From contig NZ_QBKQ01000001.1 in NCBI RefSeq assembly GCF_003054225.1, forward strand, positions 248,001-312,000: DNA of 64,000 nt, given 5' to 3'. The stretch is from Christiangramia gaetbulicola (lineage in GTDB: Bacteria; Bacteroidota; Bacteroidia; Flavobacteriales; Flavobacteriaceae). The notes below the pieces were generated by a model. The model made no database searches. It had not been told where the DNA came from and was given only the letters and a program-made list of their open reading frames with translations. Positions within the stretch are counted from its first letter, which is position 1. Each line of letters starts with the position of its first letter. Both the position numbers and the translations under genes were made by a program. This document shows, piece after piece, positions 34,986 through 43,356 of this stretch.

Positions 34986-36074
34986 TTACCTGATCCCGTC
35001 CAAAATCTTTTGCTGATGGTTGATGGATTCCTGGTGAATGGCTTTGAACATTCTGAGTACAAATTCTTCGCTAAGTCCTTTCTCTTCTCCTTCAAGCACC
35101 ATTTTCCCAAGGATCTCATTCCATCTTTTGGTTTGAAGGATGGCAACGTTCTGCTCCTTCTTCACCTGACCGATCTCCTCGGCAATTTTCATTCTTTTGG
35201 AAAGGATCTCCAGGATCTGGCTGTCGGTGATGTCGATCTTGGATCTTAAGGTGGTTAGTTTATTCTGAAATTCTTCACTGGCCGAAATTTCCTTTCTTAC
35301 TTTTAAATCCTGCATGATTTTAATAAGTGTTTCAGGGGTTATTTGCTGAGCTGCATCACTCCAGGCTTTGTCTGGCGTATGGTGAGTTTCTACCATTAGT
35401 CCGTCGTAGTTAAGGTCCAAAGCGGTCTGACAAAGATCAAAAATGATATCTCTTCTTCCCGCGATATGCGAAGGATCAAGAATTAATGGAAGATCAGGGA
35501 ATTTATTCTGAAGCTCTATCGGGATCTGCCATTCCGGGTTATTTCTGTATTTAGTCTTTTCATAAGCTGAAAAACCTCTGTGAATTACTCCGAGTTTATT
35601 TATATCTGCAGTGTGTAATCTCTCCACTGCTCCTAACCATAAAGAAAGGTCTGGGTTCACCGGGTTTTTCACCAATACGATCTTATCTGTACCCTTTAAG
35701 GCATCTGCGATCTCCTGCACGATAAATGGAGAAACCGTGGTTCTGGCTCCGATCCATAGAATATCAACATCATGTTTTAAAGCCAGGTCAACGTGGTTAG
35801 GGTTCGCCACTTCGGTAGTAGTAAGCATTCCGGTTTCCTCTTTCGCCTTCTGAAGCCATTTCAAACCAAGAGCACCAACTCCTTCAAAATTTCCAGGTCT
35901 TGTTCTTGGTTTCCAGATTCCCGCTCTTAGTACGGTTGCATCGCTATCCTTTAACTGGTGTGCGATCGTTAAAACCTGTTCTTCTGTTTCGGCACTGCAA
36001 GGTCCTGCAATTACCAATGGATGTGACAATCCGAAATCATCCAACCATGTTCTGAGTTCTTTTTTATTTTCCAT
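34986..36074 (-). CDS. aroF: Bifunctional DAHP synthase / chorismate mutase (type II CM domain C-terminal)
   Basis: 362 residues. Residues about 1-265 are a type I-beta DAHP synthase (VIAGPCSAET, RAGIWKPRTRPGNFEG, GVIHRGFS, DPSHIAGRR). Residues about 270-362 are an AroQ-type chorismate mutase helix bundle (LRSKIDITDSQILEILSKRMKI split, VLRMFKAIHQESI). The fusion condenses erythrose-4-phosphate with PEP and later converts chorismate to prephenate, and the mutase can serve as allosteric sensor. It is the fourth gene of the pheA-led operon and overlaps tyrA by 11 bp. The symbol follows common usage for this fusion. Confidence 0.93.
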   Translation of the reverse strand: MENKKELRTWLDDFGLSHPLVIAGPCSAETEEQVLTIAHQLKDSDATVLRAGIWKPRTRPGNFEGVGALGLKWLQKAKEETGMLTTTEVANPNHVDLALKHDVDILWIGARTTVSPFIVQEIADALKGTDKIVLVKNPVNPDLSLWLGAVERLHTADINKLGVIHRGFSAYEKTKYRNNPEWQIPIELQNKFPDLPLILDPSHIAGRRDIIFDLCQTALDLNYDGLMVETHHTPDKAWSDAAQQITPETLIKIMQDLKVRKEISASEEFQNKLTTLRSKIDITDSQILEILSKRMKIAEEIGQVKKEQNVAILQTKRWNEILGKMVLEGEEKGLSEEFVLRMFKAIHQESINHQQKILDGIR

Positions 36075-36948
36075 TTTCCTGTAGTTTAATTTCTTCGTTT
36101 TGATTTATTCCGTTTAGTACTTCTCTTATATGGTTTGTTCGCTCCATTTCACTGAAAACCTCTTCAAAATTATCGTCTTCCATTAGTTTCCTGAAATGTT
36201 TCAGATTGGAGATATATTCATCCAAAGTCTCCATTACATTCTTTTTATTCTGATTGAAAATAGGGGTCCACATGGCCGGTGAACTTTTCGCCAGTCTCAC
36301 TGTAGAGGCGAATCCACTTCCCGCCAGGTCGAAAATATCCCTTTCGTTCTTCTCCTTTTCCAGGACAGTTTTCCCCAACATAAATGAACTTATATGCGAT
36401 AGATGAGAGACATATGCGATATGCCGATCATGAGAAACAGGATCCATATATCTTATCCTCATCCCGATGGCCTGGAAAACTTCCAGCGCTCTTTCCTGAA
36501 GTTTAAAAGCTGTCTTTTCAACCTCGCAAATGATGTTGGTCTTGTTCTTAAAAAGCCCATGTAACGCTGCCGTAGGTCCAGAAAATTCGGTTCCCGAAAT
36601 TGGATGGCCCGCCAAATAATTTCTTCTTTTTGGATGTTCTGACACTTTTTTGCAAAGATGTTCCTTGGTTGAACCGGCATCGGTCACCACGCAATTATCA
36701 TTCACGATATCAAGTATCTTTGGCAATACTTCCAGTGAGGCATCTACCGGGATGGCCAGGTATACCAGGTCGGCATCTTTAAGATCTTCTAAATTGGCTT
36801 TATGATCTATCAATCCAAGATCCAAAGCTTTTTCAAGGTGATCATCATTTTCATCTATCCCGTAGATCTCGACCTTCTTCATTACAGATTTAAGATCTAA
36901 AGCAAAAGATCCACCAATCAGGCCTATTCCTATTACAAAAACTTTCAT
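36064..36948 (-). CDS. tyrA: Prephenate dehydrogenase
   Basis: 294 residues. The Rossmann motif GIGLIGGSFALDL binds NAD; AGHPISGTEFSGP and the conserved His-containing SHDRHIAYVSHLSH region mark the prephenate site. It makes 4-hydroxyphenylpyruvate for tyrosine. No ACT domain is present, so feedback may come through the leader attenuator and other enzymes. It overlaps both neighbours by a few bases (4 bp with the aminotransferase gene). Confidence 0.93.
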   Translation of the reverse strand: MKVFVIGIGLIGGSFALDLKSVMKKVEIYGIDENDDHLEKALDLGLIDHKANLEDLKDADLVYLAIPVDASLEVLPKILDIVNDNCVVTDAGSTKEHLCKKVSEHPKRRNYLAGHPISGTEFSGPTAALHGLFKNKTNIICEVEKTAFKLQERALEVFQAIGMRIRYMDPVSHDRHIAYVSHLSHISSFMLGKTVLEKEKNERDIFDLAGSGFASTVRLAKSSPAMWTPIFNQNKKNVMETLDEYISNLKHFRKLMEDDNFEEVFSEMERTNHIREVLNGINQNEEIKLQENGK

Positions 36949-38090
36949 CCTTTTATTCTTTTTAAAGCTTCATCTATTACCTCTTCGTTGGCACATAGAG
37001 AAAAACGTATATAACCTTCACCCTGGGAACCAAAAATAAATCCTGGCGTGATGAAAATATCTTTATCATAAAGCAGGTCATCAACAATATCTTCGGAAGT
37101 CTTCCCTTCCGGAGTCTTAGCCCAAACAAAAAGGCCCACCTGGTCATCCCTAACCTCACAGTCCAGATTTGAGATCAATTCCAGCACCTTTTTCTTTCTT
37201 CTGGCATAGATCTTATTCTGATCCTCGAACCACGAACCCGACAACTTTAATGCTTCCACGGCTCCGGCCTGCACTGGATAGAACATTCCGCTGTCCATAT
37301 TCGATTTTACTTTTAGTACCGAATTGATATTCTTCTGGCTTCCCGCAAGCATTCCTACTCTCCATCCAGCCATATTGAAGCTTTTACTCAACGAATTCAA
37401 TTCCATGACGTAATCGCTTAAACCATCTTTTTGCAAGATGCTTCTGGGATCGTCATTCTGAATAAAGCTATATGGATTATCATTCACCACCAGGATCTTA
37501 TGAGTTTCAGCAAATTCGGTAAGCTGATTAAAGAAATCTTCCTGCGCAACTGAACCGGTGGGCATATGCGGATAATTCACCCACATCAATTTCACTTTGC
37601 TAAGATCCTGCTGAGCCAGTTCTTTAAGATCTGGCAGCCAGTCATTCTCTGCTTTCAGCTCATAATTTCTTTCTTTAGCCTGCAGCAATTTCGAAACAGA
37701 ACTATAGGTTGGATAACCGGGATTTGGCAATAGAACCTCATCACCTGGATCCAGAAAGGCCATGGAAATATGCATGATCCCTTCCTTGCTACCCATAAGT
37801 GGTAAGATTTCAGATTCCGGGTCCAGATCGCGATCATAGAACTTTTTATAGAAACCGGCGATCGCATTCCTTAATTCGGTAATGCCTTTGTAAGGTTGAT
37901 ATTGATGGGCTCCATTAGAAGAAAGAGCCTTATTCAAAGCTTCCACTACCTGAGGCGGTGGCGCAAGATCGGGGCTTCCAATTCCCAGGTTGATAATAGG
38001 TTTTCCCTCCGCTCGCAGTTCTGCCACTTCACGAAGTTTCTTCGAGAAATAGTATTCCTGAACTGTATCAAGTCTTTTTGCGGTTATCAT
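36945..38090 (-). CDS. PLP-dependent aminotransferase (class I/II), aromatic pathway
   Basis: 381 residues. Aminotransferase fold type I with NLGIGSPDLAPPP at the start and the PLP lysine in ELNSLSKSFNMAGWRVGML (SLSKSF). VNDNPYSFI replaces the more usual NDxxY block. Position between pheA and tyrA implies it transaminates phenylpyruvate/hydroxyphenylpyruvate or prephenate. Start overlaps the pheA stop by 4 bp. Confidence 0.88.
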   Translation of the reverse strand: MITAKRLDTVQEYYFSKKLREVAELRAEGKPIINLGIGSPDLAPPPQVVEALNKALSSNGAHQYQPYKGITELRNAIAGFYKKFYDRDLDPESEILPLMGSKEGIMHISMAFLDPGDEVLLPNPGYPTYSSVSKLLQAKERNYELKAENDWLPDLKELAQQDLSKVKLMWVNYPHMPTGSVAQEDFFNQLTEFAETHKILVVNDNPYSFIQNDDPRSILQKDGLSDYVMELNSLSKSFNMAGWRVGMLAGSQKNINSVLKVKSNMDSGMFYPVQAGAVEALKLSGSWFEDQNKIYARRKKKVLELISNLDCEVRDDQVGLFVWAKTPEGKTSEDIVDDLLYDKDIFITPGFIFGSQGEGYIRFSLCANEEVIDEALKRIKG

Positions 38091-38914
38091 ACTAGATTAT
38101 TTTTATAAATACCTAAAACTTTTAATTCTTCGGTCATTAATTTTAATACGTCTATCGCCTTTTCCAGGTCTTCAAATCTTTCGAAGATCACATCCACGAA
38201 AAAAGAATATTTCCAGGGCTCGTCAATTATTGGCAGCGATTGGATCTTGGTCATATCCAGGTAGCAATCCCTAATGATATTAAGTACAGACACCAGGCTC
38301 CCTCTTTCGCTTTTCAGGTCAAACTTTAGAGATGCTTTGTCAAGTTTTTCTCCATTAGGCTTTTGTCTTTCTGTTCCTAAAACCAGGAATCGGGTAGCAT
38401 TGCTTTTAATAGTGTGAATTTCTTTCGCCAGAATTTCCAGTCCGTACATATCTGCAGCAGCAGGGCTTGCTACGGCAGCGACCTTCAACTTGCCTTCTTC
38501 TGAAATTCTTCTGGCAGCTTCAGCAGTATCAGCGTCTTCGATCAGTTTAATATGCGGATGTTTTTTAAAGAACTCTTTACACTGCAGCAAAGCCATTGGA
38601 TGAGAAAATACCTTTTTAATATCTTCGATCTTCTGTCCTTCAACAGCCATCAAATTCATATTTACCGGGGTGTAATGCTCCCCAATCACGCTAAGATTAT
38701 ACTCATCCATTAGCGCATAATTTGGAAGGATCGAGCCAGCAATACTATTTTCGATAGCCATAACCGCTACATCGGTTTCTTTCGCGGCCAACTTCTGGGC
38801 AAGTTCATGAAAGGACATATGCTCCATCACCTCAACATCTTTGTGATAATAATCCATCGCCACCAAATGATGGAAAGAACCTTTAATTCCCTGAATTCCG
38901 ACTTTTTTATTCAT
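38087..38914 (-). CDS. pheA: Prephenate dehydratase
   Basis: 275 residues. Starts KVGIQGIKGSFHHLVA, which corresponds to the usual GxxGS(Y/F) block. AIENSIAGSI is the family substrate block, and SNATRFLVLG (TRF motif) is the catalytic Thr region. A C-terminal ACT domain (LVSVLNIIRDCYLDMTKIQS) provides phenylalanine feedback. There is no fused chorismate mutase; that activity is in the DAHP synthase fusion. It is the first gene of the operon and lies directly behind the Phe/Tyr leader attenuator. Confidence 0.95.
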   Translation of the reverse strand: MNKKVGIQGIKGSFHHLVAMDYYHKDVEVMEHMSFHELAQKLAAKETDVAVMAIENSIAGSILPNYALMDEYNLSVIGEHYTPVNMNLMAVEGQKIEDIKKVFSHPMALLQCKEFFKKHPHIKLIEDADTAEAARRISEEGKLKVAAVASPAAADMYGLEILAKEIHTIKSNATRFLVLGTERQKPNGEKLDKASLKFDLKSERGSLVSVLNIIRDCYLDMTKIQSLPIIDEPWKYSFFVDVIFERFEDLEKAIDVLKLMTEELKVLGIYKNNLV

Positions 38915-38925
38915 ATAGCTACCAA

Positions 38926-38960
38926 TAAAAAAAGTCCCGATCTTAGATCGAGACTTTTAT
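38926..38960 (-). terminator. Attenuator terminator of the aromatic operon
   Basis: In the minus-strand RNA the arm at 38955-38946 (AGUCUCGAUC) pairs with 38942-38933 (GAUCGGGACU), one G-U pair, loop UAA, then a U7 run. The structure ends about 12 nt before the pheA start. Its 5' arm can instead pair with the leader segment at 38993-39000 (GAUCGGGA), an antiterminator. Confidence 0.88.
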
Positions 38961-38981
38961 ATAATTTCATGTTTTAATTAA

Positions 38982-39059
38982 TCATATAGCATTCCCGATC
39001 CTATCTCTGGTATAGAAATAAAAATAATAGAATGCGTTCCAGTTAATTAAAGTTGTCAT
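38982..39059 (-). CDS. Phe/Tyr leader peptide of the pheA operon
   Basis: A 25-codon ORF, ATG at 39059 and TGA ending at 38982. It begins MTTLINWNA, continues with seven successive aromatic codons FYYFYFY (residues 10-16), and ends TRDRIGNAI. The product would be a control peptide: a ribosome stalled for charged Phe- or Tyr-tRNA would cover segment 1 (GCAUUC, 39035-39030) and free segment 2 (GAUCGGGAAUGC, 39000-38989) to pair with the terminator 5' arm. Segment 1 and segment 2 also pair with each other (GCAUUC/GAAUGC), completing a textbook four-segment attenuator. Too short for normal gene calls. Confidence 0.9.
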   Translation of the reverse strand: MTTLINWNAFYYFYFYTRDRIGNAI

Positions 39060-39078
39060 TTCGAATATTTACGAATGA

Positions 39079-39108
39079 CTAAAGTAGCGCAATAATTTTA
39101 TATTCAAA
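39079..39108 (-). promoter_or_regulatory. Candidate promoter for the aromatic leader
   Basis: Minus strand TTTG (39108-39105), an 18-nt spacer and TACTTTAG (39086-39079; one mismatch to TAnnTTTG). It lies 20 bp before the leader ATG. The rest of 39110-39244 is AT-rich and shows nothing else I can support. Confidence 0.4.
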
Positions 39109-39264
39109 ATCTTTTCTGATTAAAATTTTCAGTTTTTAAGTATTCGGAATATTGTTGATGTTTTGATATTAATAACAATTTATACATCCTGATTTTCGTT
39201 GAAACTTTGAAAAATTTTCAGCGGTATCCCTGATTAATTATTCCTAATTTTGAATTTGAAAGCT

Positions 39265-40182
39265 ATGTCTATAACTGTAAATAACATATCGAAACATTTT
39301 GGTAGCCAGAAAGCGCTGAATAAGGTGAATTTCGAAATTACTAAAGGAGAGATCGTTGGATTCCTTGGACCAAATGGTGCTGGAAAATCCACATTGATGA
39401 AAATTCTTACCGGTTACCTAACTCCAGATGATGGCAATGCTATTATCGATGGGCTTGAACTAAAAGATAATATAGCCGAAATTCAAAAACGCATTGGTTA
39501 TTTACCGGAGCACAATCCTTTATATACCGAGATGTTTGTTCGGGAATATTTGAGGTTCAATGCTTCCGTCTATAAAATAGACAAAGCTCGCGTGGAAGAA
39601 GTAATTAAGCTAACCGGTCTCACTCCTGAAGCGAACAAAAAGATCGACCAGCTATCCAAAGGATATAGACAACGTGTGGGACTGGCTGCAGCACTGCTCC
39701 ATGATCCTGAAGTGTTGATCCTGGATGAACCAACCACCGGGCTGGATCCAAATCAGCTTGTAGAAATAAGATCGCTGATCAAGAACATAGGTAAAAAAGC
39801 ATCGGAAGAAAATTCAGGAAAGACCGTTTTTCTGTCCACTCACATCATGCAGGAAGTAGAAGCCATTTGCGACCGGGTCATTATTATAAATAAAGGAGAG
39901 ATCGTAGCCGATAAAAAACTGAAAGACCTGCGCGATGAAAAAGAACAGATAATTGCCGTGGAATTCGATTATCGTATAGAAGAAGTGGCGCTACAAGAAC
40001 TTCCCAATCTCATTTCAGCAAAGAATGTTGGTGGCTTCCATTATGAATTAATATTCGATACCAATAAAGATATGAGACCGGCGGTTTTTGATTTTGCCCA
40101 TGATAACGGACTCAAAACCCTTCAGCTAAACCAGAAAACGAAAAACCTGGAAAGCCTGTTTGCTGAATTAACGGCTTCCTAA
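39265..40182 (+). CDS. gldA: Gliding-motility-type ABC transporter ATP-binding protein GldA
   Basis: I use the ATG at 39265 (MSITVNNISKHFG); the longer frame would need a TTG. About 305 residues with Walker A GPNGAGKST, signature LSKGYRQRVGLAAALL, Walker B VLILDEPTTGLDPNQ and switch His in LSTHIMQEVE. The C-terminal extension (about 215-305) is as in GldA, the ATPase of the Gld ABC complex in gliding flavobacteria. The permease partners GldF/GldG are not in this window, as is common since gldA is often separate. Identification as GldA rests on overall resemblance. Confidence 0.8.
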   Translation: MSITVNNISKHFGSQKALNKVNFEITKGEIVGFLGPNGAGKSTLMKILTGYLTPDDGNAIIDGLELKDNIAEIQKRIGYLPEHNPLYTEMFVREYLRFNASVYKIDKARVEEVIKLTGLTPEANKKIDQLSKGYRQRVGLAAALLHDPEVLILDEPTTGLDPNQLVEIRSLIKNIGKKASEENSGKTVFLSTHIMQEVEAICDRVIIINKGEIVADKKLKDLRDEKEQIIAVEFDYRIEEVALQELPNLISAKNVGGFHYELIFDTNKDMRPAVFDFAHDNGLKTLQLNQKTKNLESLFAELTAS

Positions 40183-40249
40183 AATTGTGAAGAAAACCTA
40201 ACTCATTATCTGAAAATCGAAATTCAAAAAGTCCCCATTTTGTAGGGAT

Positions 40250-41005
40250 TTAGGGAGCTTCGAAAATCAGCCTGCCTCTAAAATGCTCTTCAACATCTAC
40301 TACTGGAGGACGATTTACTGAAATTATATCTCCATAACTATAGATATCACCTTTTAAGCTCTGCTGTGGATTCACAATTAGTTTATTGGTCCCGCGATGA
40401 AAAAGTTCATAATGCTGCACCTTAAGATCCCGGGCTTCCAGCCTGCTATCACCCGCAGCGAAGAATCCGTCAAATCTTTCAACAGATCCAGTGAGAAAGA
40501 AATGCGAATAATTATCACTGGTGATACGCAGATCTCTCACCTTTAGGTCCAGGATGAAATTTCCGTTTGTAAGTATCTCCGGGTCTAATTCCTGGTTTGC
40601 AGAATACAGCCAAAGTTTTTCAAATTCCAAGGTACCGATACTTTCTAAAGGAATATTCCCGGCATGGCGTAAATAGGTTAAATCTGGCACTGTCACAAAG
40701 ACCTTCGTTATTCCATAATCCCTAACCAGGTTACACCTGTTCTCATTCCTTAAAGTAAGACGGCCTTCTTCAACTTCTGCAAATACTTCGTTCAGTAGGT
40801 TTTCCCCGCTTTCGATGATTATTTTTTGTTGCGGCCCCTGTTCAATAAAAAGCTTGATCTTGTCATAGACCATTATTTCGTTGAACTCGGCTACTTCAAT
40901 TTCTTTCTGTACAATGCTGCCGGCCTTTTGGAAGCAATCGTCGGTATCTTCAGAATCACAACCGGAAAAGGCAATTATTATAATAAGGAGGAATAACTTT
41001 TTCAT
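40250..41005 (-). CDS. GIN-domain (DUF2807) lipoprotein
   Basis: 251 residues with a short lipoprotein signal (IIAFSGC, Cys16). The rest is a repetitive beta-helix-like GIN domain: EVAEFNEIMVYDKIKLFIEQ, KIIIESGENLLNEV, VFVTVPDLTYLRHAG. Such proteins are abundant, surface-exposed or periplasmic in Bacteroidota and of unknown function (annotated as putative auto-transporter adhesin head). It overlaps the end of the PagL-like gene by 4 bp. Confidence 0.82.
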   Translation of the reverse strand: MKKLFLLIIIIAFSGCDSEDTDDCFQKAGSIVQKEIEVAEFNEIMVYDKIKLFIEQGPQQKIIIESGENLLNEVFAEVEEGRLTLRNENRCNLVRDYGITKVFVTVPDLTYLRHAGNIPLESIGTLEFEKLWLYSANQELDPEILTNGNFILDLKVRDLRITSDNYSHFFLTGSVERFDGFFAAGDSRLEARDLKVQHYELFHRGTNKLIVNPQQSLKGDIYSYGDIISVNRPPVVDVEEHFRGRLIFEAP

Positions 41006-42105
41006 AATCTGTATCCAATTGAAAATTCAACAGCTTCAGCATTTGCACCATGGGAACGAACGGTCACCGATGCCCACCAGTCTTCAGTAATTTCTCTTTG
41101 CAATCCTACCCTGTTATAGACCTGCTCCACGTAATCTGTATATGGGTAGTAGGCATAAACACCTAAATGAGTGATCAGGGACATTTTATTGAAGGTGAGT
41201 TTATGTCCCAGAAATACTCCAACTCTTTTCGCATCTTCATCCCCGGTAGTTCCTTTCTGAGGAAAAGCAACCGCCTGGTAATTAATAAATTCCTCAAGAG
41301 ATCTGGAAAAGAATAACTCGGCTCCTCCCTGCAAAGTACTTTTATGATTCAGTACTTTATCGGCATAGACAGAGAAGGTCAAAAAAGGCAGTGTAGGCGA
41401 GCCCACAACCCCGGAAGTGTTGACCCCGCTGCGCACCGCGAAATTGTAATGAAATGGCTCCGTATATTTTTCTTCCTCTCCTCGCGGGATATAATCGGGA
41501 TGATTTTCATGATCCAGCAGATAATTCAACCCCACGTTAAAAGTAAAAGTATTGGTACTATGATTTGGTGAGCCCGTATCGGCATTAGAGTAATGAATAA
41601 TAGTAACTCCGGCATTTAAACCTAGTCCGCCAACGATGTTCTCCTTATGAATATTTCCCACGAGATAAGTAGAGCTCAGAAACCTGGTTCCGTAGGCATT
41701 ATTGAGATAATTCGTATCAGGGTCATAAGGATTGGTGGTGTAAGCAACCCCCTGCCCTATCCGGAACATTAGCAATCTCTTTAAGGCATAGAAACTAAAA
41801 TGACCATATAAGGAGTAATTCTCACCAAGATTGGGATTCTTCATATCCTGATAAATAAAAGAATACCCAAAATCTGGATAATTATACCTGCGTTCCCACT
41901 TTTCCAGGCCATAGGTTTTCCTGTTGAAGCTCAGGAAAAATCCATTTGGATGATCGGTGATCAAATGAGCGATATCAGGATTATGCTCAATTATAGAACC
42001 GTAAAAATAACTGGCATCTAGAGAAAAATACTTTTCAGGCTTTTCTTCCTGGGCCAGGGATATAAAACTGCATAGAAAGAGCAGGAACGGGGCAATTCTT
42101 TTCAT
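41002..42105 (-). CDS. PagL-like acyloxyacyl hydrolase family outer-membrane protein
   Basis: 367 residues with signal peptide (FISLAQ). The sequence alternates as an outer-membrane beta-barrel, ends in an aromatic-containing SIGYRL strand, and carries the His-x-Ser-Asn type motif IIHYSNAD at about residue 180, characteristic of the lipid A 3-O-deacylase (PF09411) family. It may remove an acyl chain from lipid A. It is much longer than PagL (about 150-185 aa), with an extra N-terminal half, as in many Bacteroidota members, so activity should not be assumed. Confidence 0.7.
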   Translation of the reverse strand: MKRIAPFLLFLCSFISLAQEEKPEKYFSLDASYFYGSIIEHNPDIAHLITDHPNGFFLSFNRKTYGLEKWERRYNYPDFGYSFIYQDMKNPNLGENYSLYGHFSFYALKRLLMFRIGQGVAYTTNPYDPDTNYLNNAYGTRFLSSTYLVGNIHKENIVGGLGLNAGVTIIHYSNADTGSPNHSTNTFTFNVGLNYLLDHENHPDYIPRGEEEKYTEPFHYNFAVRSGVNTSGVVGSPTLPFLTFSVYADKVLNHKSTLQGGAELFFSRSLEEFINYQAVAFPQKGTTGDEDAKRVGVFLGHKLTFNKMSLITHLGVYAYYPYTDYVEQVYNRVGLQREITEDWWASVTVRSHGANAEAVEFSIGYRL

Positions 42106-42165
42106 ACGAAAGCAAATCTAACATATTTACGAAAAAAACTGCCTTTTAGTTGAGAGCATAAAATC

Positions 42166-43122
42166 CTAAAAAATCGCGGTGGCAATTTTCTGAATATTCG
42201 TGCTTTTTCCCATAGAATAATAATGTAACACCGGGACTCCGCCGGCAATAAGTTCCTTGCTTTGCTGTATGCACCATTCTATCCCTACTTGTCTAACCGC
42301 AGCATTATCCTTACACTTTTCAACTTCCCTGATCAAACAGTCTGGCATATCCACATGAAATCTATGCGGAATAACGCTTAACTGTTTTTTGGTGGCAATG
42401 GGTTTTAAACCGGGAATAATAGGAACATCAATTCCGCTCTCCCTGCATTTTTCAACGAAATCGAAATACCTGTCATTCTCAAAGAACATCTGGGTAACCA
42501 CGTATTCTGCACCGGCCTCGATCTTTTCTTTTAACCGCTGAATGTCCTTATCTATACTTGGTGCTTCCATATGTTTCTCGGGATAACCGGCAACACCCAC
42601 GCAGAAATCGGTATTATGACCTTTTTCAATGACCTCATCAAGGTATTTCCCAGCATTAAGATCGTAGATCTGGTCTACCAGGTCCTTGGCGAAGCAATTC
42701 CCATTCTTCTCGGGTTTAAAATAGGTTTCACTTTTTACCGCATCACCGCGCAATGCCATCACATTTTTTATTCCCAAGAAATCCAGATCGATCAGGAAGT
42801 TTTCAGTATCCTCCTTAGAGAATCCTCCACACAGGATATGCGGCACTGCATCAACTCCATATTTGCTCTGGATAGCCGCGCAGATGCCCACGGTTCCGGG
42901 ACGTTTTCTCACGATCTTCTTTTCCAGCAGTCCGTTCTCCTTTTCCGAATACACGTATTCTTCACGGTGATAGGTCACATCAATAAACGGCGGATTAAAT
43001 TCCATCAACGGGTCTATGCTCTCGTAGATAGAATTAATGTTTTGTCCCTTCAGTGGCGGGAGTATCTCAAATGAGAATAAGGTTTTATCCTTCGCTGCCT
43101 GTAAATGTTCTGTGATTTTCAT
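42166..43122 (-). CDS. metF: Methylenetetrahydrofolate reductase
   Basis: 318 residues. FSFEILPP near the start contains the catalytic Glu, DVTYHRE and NVMALRGDA and EYVVTQMFFEN are family blocks. The flavoenzyme supplies 5-methyl-THF to MetH. It lies downstream of the two metH parts on the same strand, separated by 234 bp of repeats, and likely belongs to the SAM-I-controlled unit. Complete. Confidence 0.96.
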   Translation of the reverse strand: MKITEHLQAAKDKTLFSFEILPPLKGQNINSIYESIDPLMEFNPPFIDVTYHREEYVYSEKENGLLEKKIVRKRPGTVGICAAIQSKYGVDAVPHILCGGFSKEDTENFLIDLDFLGIKNVMALRGDAVKSETYFKPEKNGNCFAKDLVDQIYDLNAGKYLDEVIEKGHNTDFCVGVAGYPEKHMEAPSIDKDIQRLKEKIEAGAEYVVTQMFFENDRYFDFVEKCRESGIDVPIIPGLKPIATKKQLSVIPHRFHVDMPDCLIREVEKCKDNAAVRQVGIEWCIQQSKELIAGGVPVLHYYSMGKSTNIQKIATAIF

Positions 43123-43142
43123 TGAAATTCTTTTCTTTTATT

Positions 43143-43228
43143 ATCTGGGCGTTGCCCTTAGGGCCGGGCTTTTCGCTGTATCCCCGATCAAGATCGGGGG
43201 ATGCCGCTGCAATCCCTAACGCGGTTTA
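43143..43228. repeat. Interspersed flavobacterial repeat, copy 1
   Basis: Starts ATCTGGGCGTTGC and ends AATCCCTAACGCGGTTT, with GGGCCGGGCTTTTCGC and an internal hairpin CCCCGATCAAGATCGGGG. The termini match the inverted copy at 61838-61942. Non-coding; it lies between metH and metF. Confidence 0.8.
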
Positions 43229-43287
43229 ATCGGTTTTCAGCTCTTAGCGATAAGTTTTAAGCCAAGCTATTTTTTCTTGTTTTCCAC

Positions 43288-43320
43288 AGACCTCAAAGGT
43301 TTTAAAAACCTGTGAGGTCT
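43288..43320. repeat. Long palindrome, second copy
   Basis: AGACCTCAAAGGTTTT and AAAACCTGTGAGGTCT arms (one mismatch). Same element as 220-256. It may also act as a transcription terminator after metH. Confidence 0.75.
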
Positions 43321-43356
43321 TTACTATTCTAATTTCTTAATACTAACTACTCATTA

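Noticed and set aside
39245-39252. TAATTTTG box 12 bp before gldA as promoter
   Set aside because: Matches the -7 consensus, but no TTG lies 18-21 nt upstream and the leader would be only a few bases; not strong enough to list.
40230-40256. Possible weak hairpin after the GIN lipoprotein gene
   Set aside because: TCCC/GGGA stem needs a bulge and is short; the T-run alone is not convincing.
42571-43074. 167-residue plus-strand frame
   Set aside because: Fully antisense to metF, no family resemblance, no start signal; a shadow of metF codon usage.
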